Below are positions 62,858 to 64,000 of a stretch of DNA of 64,000 bases, piece after piece. Origin of the DNA: Deltaproteobacteria bacterium. GTDB taxonomy: Bacteria > Myxococcota > UBA727 > VGSZ01. The notes beneath the pieces were generated by a model. It was not told the DNA's origin. It ran no database searches and saw only the letters and a list, made by a program, of their open reading frames with translations. Where the stretch lies: contig JACOUT010000009.1 in NCBI GenBank assembly GCA_016177705.1, positions 769,519-833,518 of the forward strand. The letters run 5' to 3'. The first letter of the stretch is position 1. Every line of letters starts with the position of its first letter. A program made the translations under genes and the position numbers.

Positions 62858-64000
62858 TTGTAGCTCCGCTGGCTCAGCTTGACGTTCTCGAAGGAGAGCG
62901 GCTCCTTGGCCAGGCTCGGCACCTTGCCGTCGCCGCGGTGCATCCAGGCCGCCACGTAGGCGAAGCCGTCGTCGTCGCGGCGCGCCTCGCCCTCCTCGGT
63001 CTGGAACTCCTCTCGGAAGTGACCACCGCAGCTCTCCTGGCGGTGCCACGCGTCGACGCACATGATCTCGCCGAACTCGAGGAAGTCGGCGACGCGGCCG
63101 GCCATCTCGAGCGAGGTGTTGACGGCGCTGCCGTCACCCAAGACCTTGACGTTCTCCCAGAACTCGGCGCGCAGCGCGCGGATGTCGGTCACCGCCTTCT
63201 CGAGACCGGCGGCGTTGCGCGCCATGCCGCAGCGCTCCCACATGATCTGGCCGAGCGCCCTGTGGAACTGCCGCGGCGACTTGTTGCCCTGGATGGAGAG
63301 CAGCTTGTGGCTACGCGACTTCACCGTCGACACCACCTCGCCGAACGCGGCGTGGTCGACGCCGGCCTTGCCCGGCTTCTCGCCCGCCAGGTAGCCGCCG
63401 ACGGTGTAGGGGATGACGAAGTAGCCGTCGGACAGGCCCTGCATCAGCGCCGACGCGCCAAGCCGGTTGGCGCCGTGGTCGGAGAAGTTCGCCTCGCCGA
63501 GCACGAACAGGCCGGGCACGTTCGACATCAGGTTGTAGTCGACCCACAGCCCGCCCATCGTGTAATGCACCGCGGGGTAGATGCGCATCGGCGTCGCGTA
63601 CGGGTCCTCCGCCGTGATCTTGGCGTACATGTCGAACAAGTTGCCGTACTTGCCCTCGATGTCGCGCTTGCCCTTCTCCGAGATGGCCTTGGCGAAGTCG
63701 AGGTAGACGCCGAGCCCGCCCGGGCCCACGCCCCTGCCCTCGTCGCACACCTGCTTGGCGGCGCGCGAGGCGATGTCGCGCGGCACCAGGTTGCCGAAGC
63801 TCGGGTATTTGCGCTCGAGGTAGTAGTCGCGCTCGGCCTCGGGGATCTGCGCTGCGCCGCGCGTGTCGCTCTTGGCCTTGGGCACCCAGATGCGCCCGTC
63901 GTTGCGCAGGCTCTCGGACATCAGCGTCAGCTTCGACTGCTGATCGCCGTGCACCGGGATGCAGGTCGGGTGGATCTGCGTGAAGCATGGGTTGGCGAAG
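62854..64000 (-). CDS. sdhA: Succinate dehydrogenase / fumarate reductase flavoprotein (3' part)
   Basis: The C-terminal ~381 residues of the flavoprotein; the frame runs open to the window edge, where [14 protein letters not shown] (minus strand, read from 64000) precedes [20 protein letters not shown], a stretch typical of SdhA of the non-classical type. Visible parts include the active-site-side [14 protein letters not shown], the flavin-domain [21 protein letters not shown] and [12 protein letters not shown]. The N-terminal FAD-binding part lies outside. It is followed by the overlapping sdhB gene. Confidence 0.94.
   Translation of the reverse strand, partial: FANPCFTQIHPTCIPVHGDQQSKLTLMSESLRNDGRIWVPKAKSDTRGAAQIPEAERDYYLERKYPSFGNLVPRDIASRAAKQVCDEGRGVGPGGLGVYLDFAKAISEKGKRDIEGKYGNLFDMYAKITAEDPYATPMRIYPAVHYTMGGLWVDYNLMSNVPGLFVLGEANFSDHGANRLGASALMQGLSDGYFVIPYTVGGYLAGEKPGKAGVDHAAFGEVVSTVKSRSHKLLSIQGNKSPRQFHRALGQIMWERCGMARNAAGLEKAVTDIRALRAEFWENVKVLGDGSAVNTSLEMAGRVADFLEFGEIMCVDAWHRQESCGGHFREEFQTEEGEARRDDDGFAYVAAWMHRGDGKVPSLAKEPLSFENVKLSQRSYK

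Overview
The window is a 64-kb piece of a very GC-rich bacterial chromosome (strong G/C bias in third codon positions, almost no intergenic DNA) and reads most naturally as Myxococcota. The clues are five serine/threonine-kinase-type genes (one with the HRDVSPQN catalytic loop common in myxobacteria), a sigma54 activator with an FHA domain, a large protein built from DUF4215 Cys-rich repeats, an AgmX/PglI-type protein, two C-termini of the MYXO-CTERM style, and a very high number of secreted proteins and lipoproteins. No rRNA, tRNA, CRISPR array, prophage or insertion sequence was seen; the region looks like ordinary, gene-dense chromosome. Genus and species cannot be told from the sequence.

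Layout. 1-16 kb: a C39-like cysteine peptidase, a tandem pair of paralogous lipoproteins, a kinase fused to an FGE-sulfatase-like domain, an FHA/sigma54 activator divergent from a pseudokinase (with a good -24/-12 promoter and a palindrome between them), a small lipoprotein, a TPR protein, a transmembrane kinase with a PEGA-like domain, and a 1421-residue Cys-rich repeat/beta-helix lipoprotein. 15.6-31 kb: 3-methyladenine DNA glycosylase, a possible 46-residue gene and an inverted-repeat cluster, a giant lipoprotein with ASH-type and FG-GAP-like repeats, a hybrid PAS histidine kinase, an L,D-transpeptidase-like protein, a beta-propeller protein overlapping an NlpC/P60-like protein, pabB, a small-plus-large fused isopropylmalate-isomerase/aconitase-family enzyme, and a winged-helix protein.

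31-41 kb (all minus): AI-2E-family permease, AMIN/Amidase_3 amidase, XerD-like recombinase, vWA protein and secreted SRPBCC protein form one closely spaced run; a clear intrinsic terminator separates it from an upstream three-gene secreted operon (LPP20-like, FlgT_N-like, FecR-like). 41-46 kb: guaB and guaA with an AgmX-like gene between them. 46-56 kb: Ig-like lipoprotein, a HAMP protein overlapping a pseudokinase gene, an Omp85-like outer-membrane protein, a membrane-anchored kinase, a coiled-coil protein, a trypsin-like protease and a second SRPBCC protein. 56-62 kb: nrnA-like phosphoesterase, truB, enoyl-CoA hydratase, TAP-like hydrolase and a NatA/NatB-type ABC exporter in one plus-strand run. 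62-64 kb: sdhB and the 3' part of sdhA.

The most interesting features are the local phospho-signalling hardware (kinase-FGE fusion, FHA-sigma54 activator with a promoter pointing into a pseudokinase gene, HAMP plus pseudokinase operon), the unexplained LPP20/FlgT_N/FecR secreted operon, and the reverse-order fused dehydratase.
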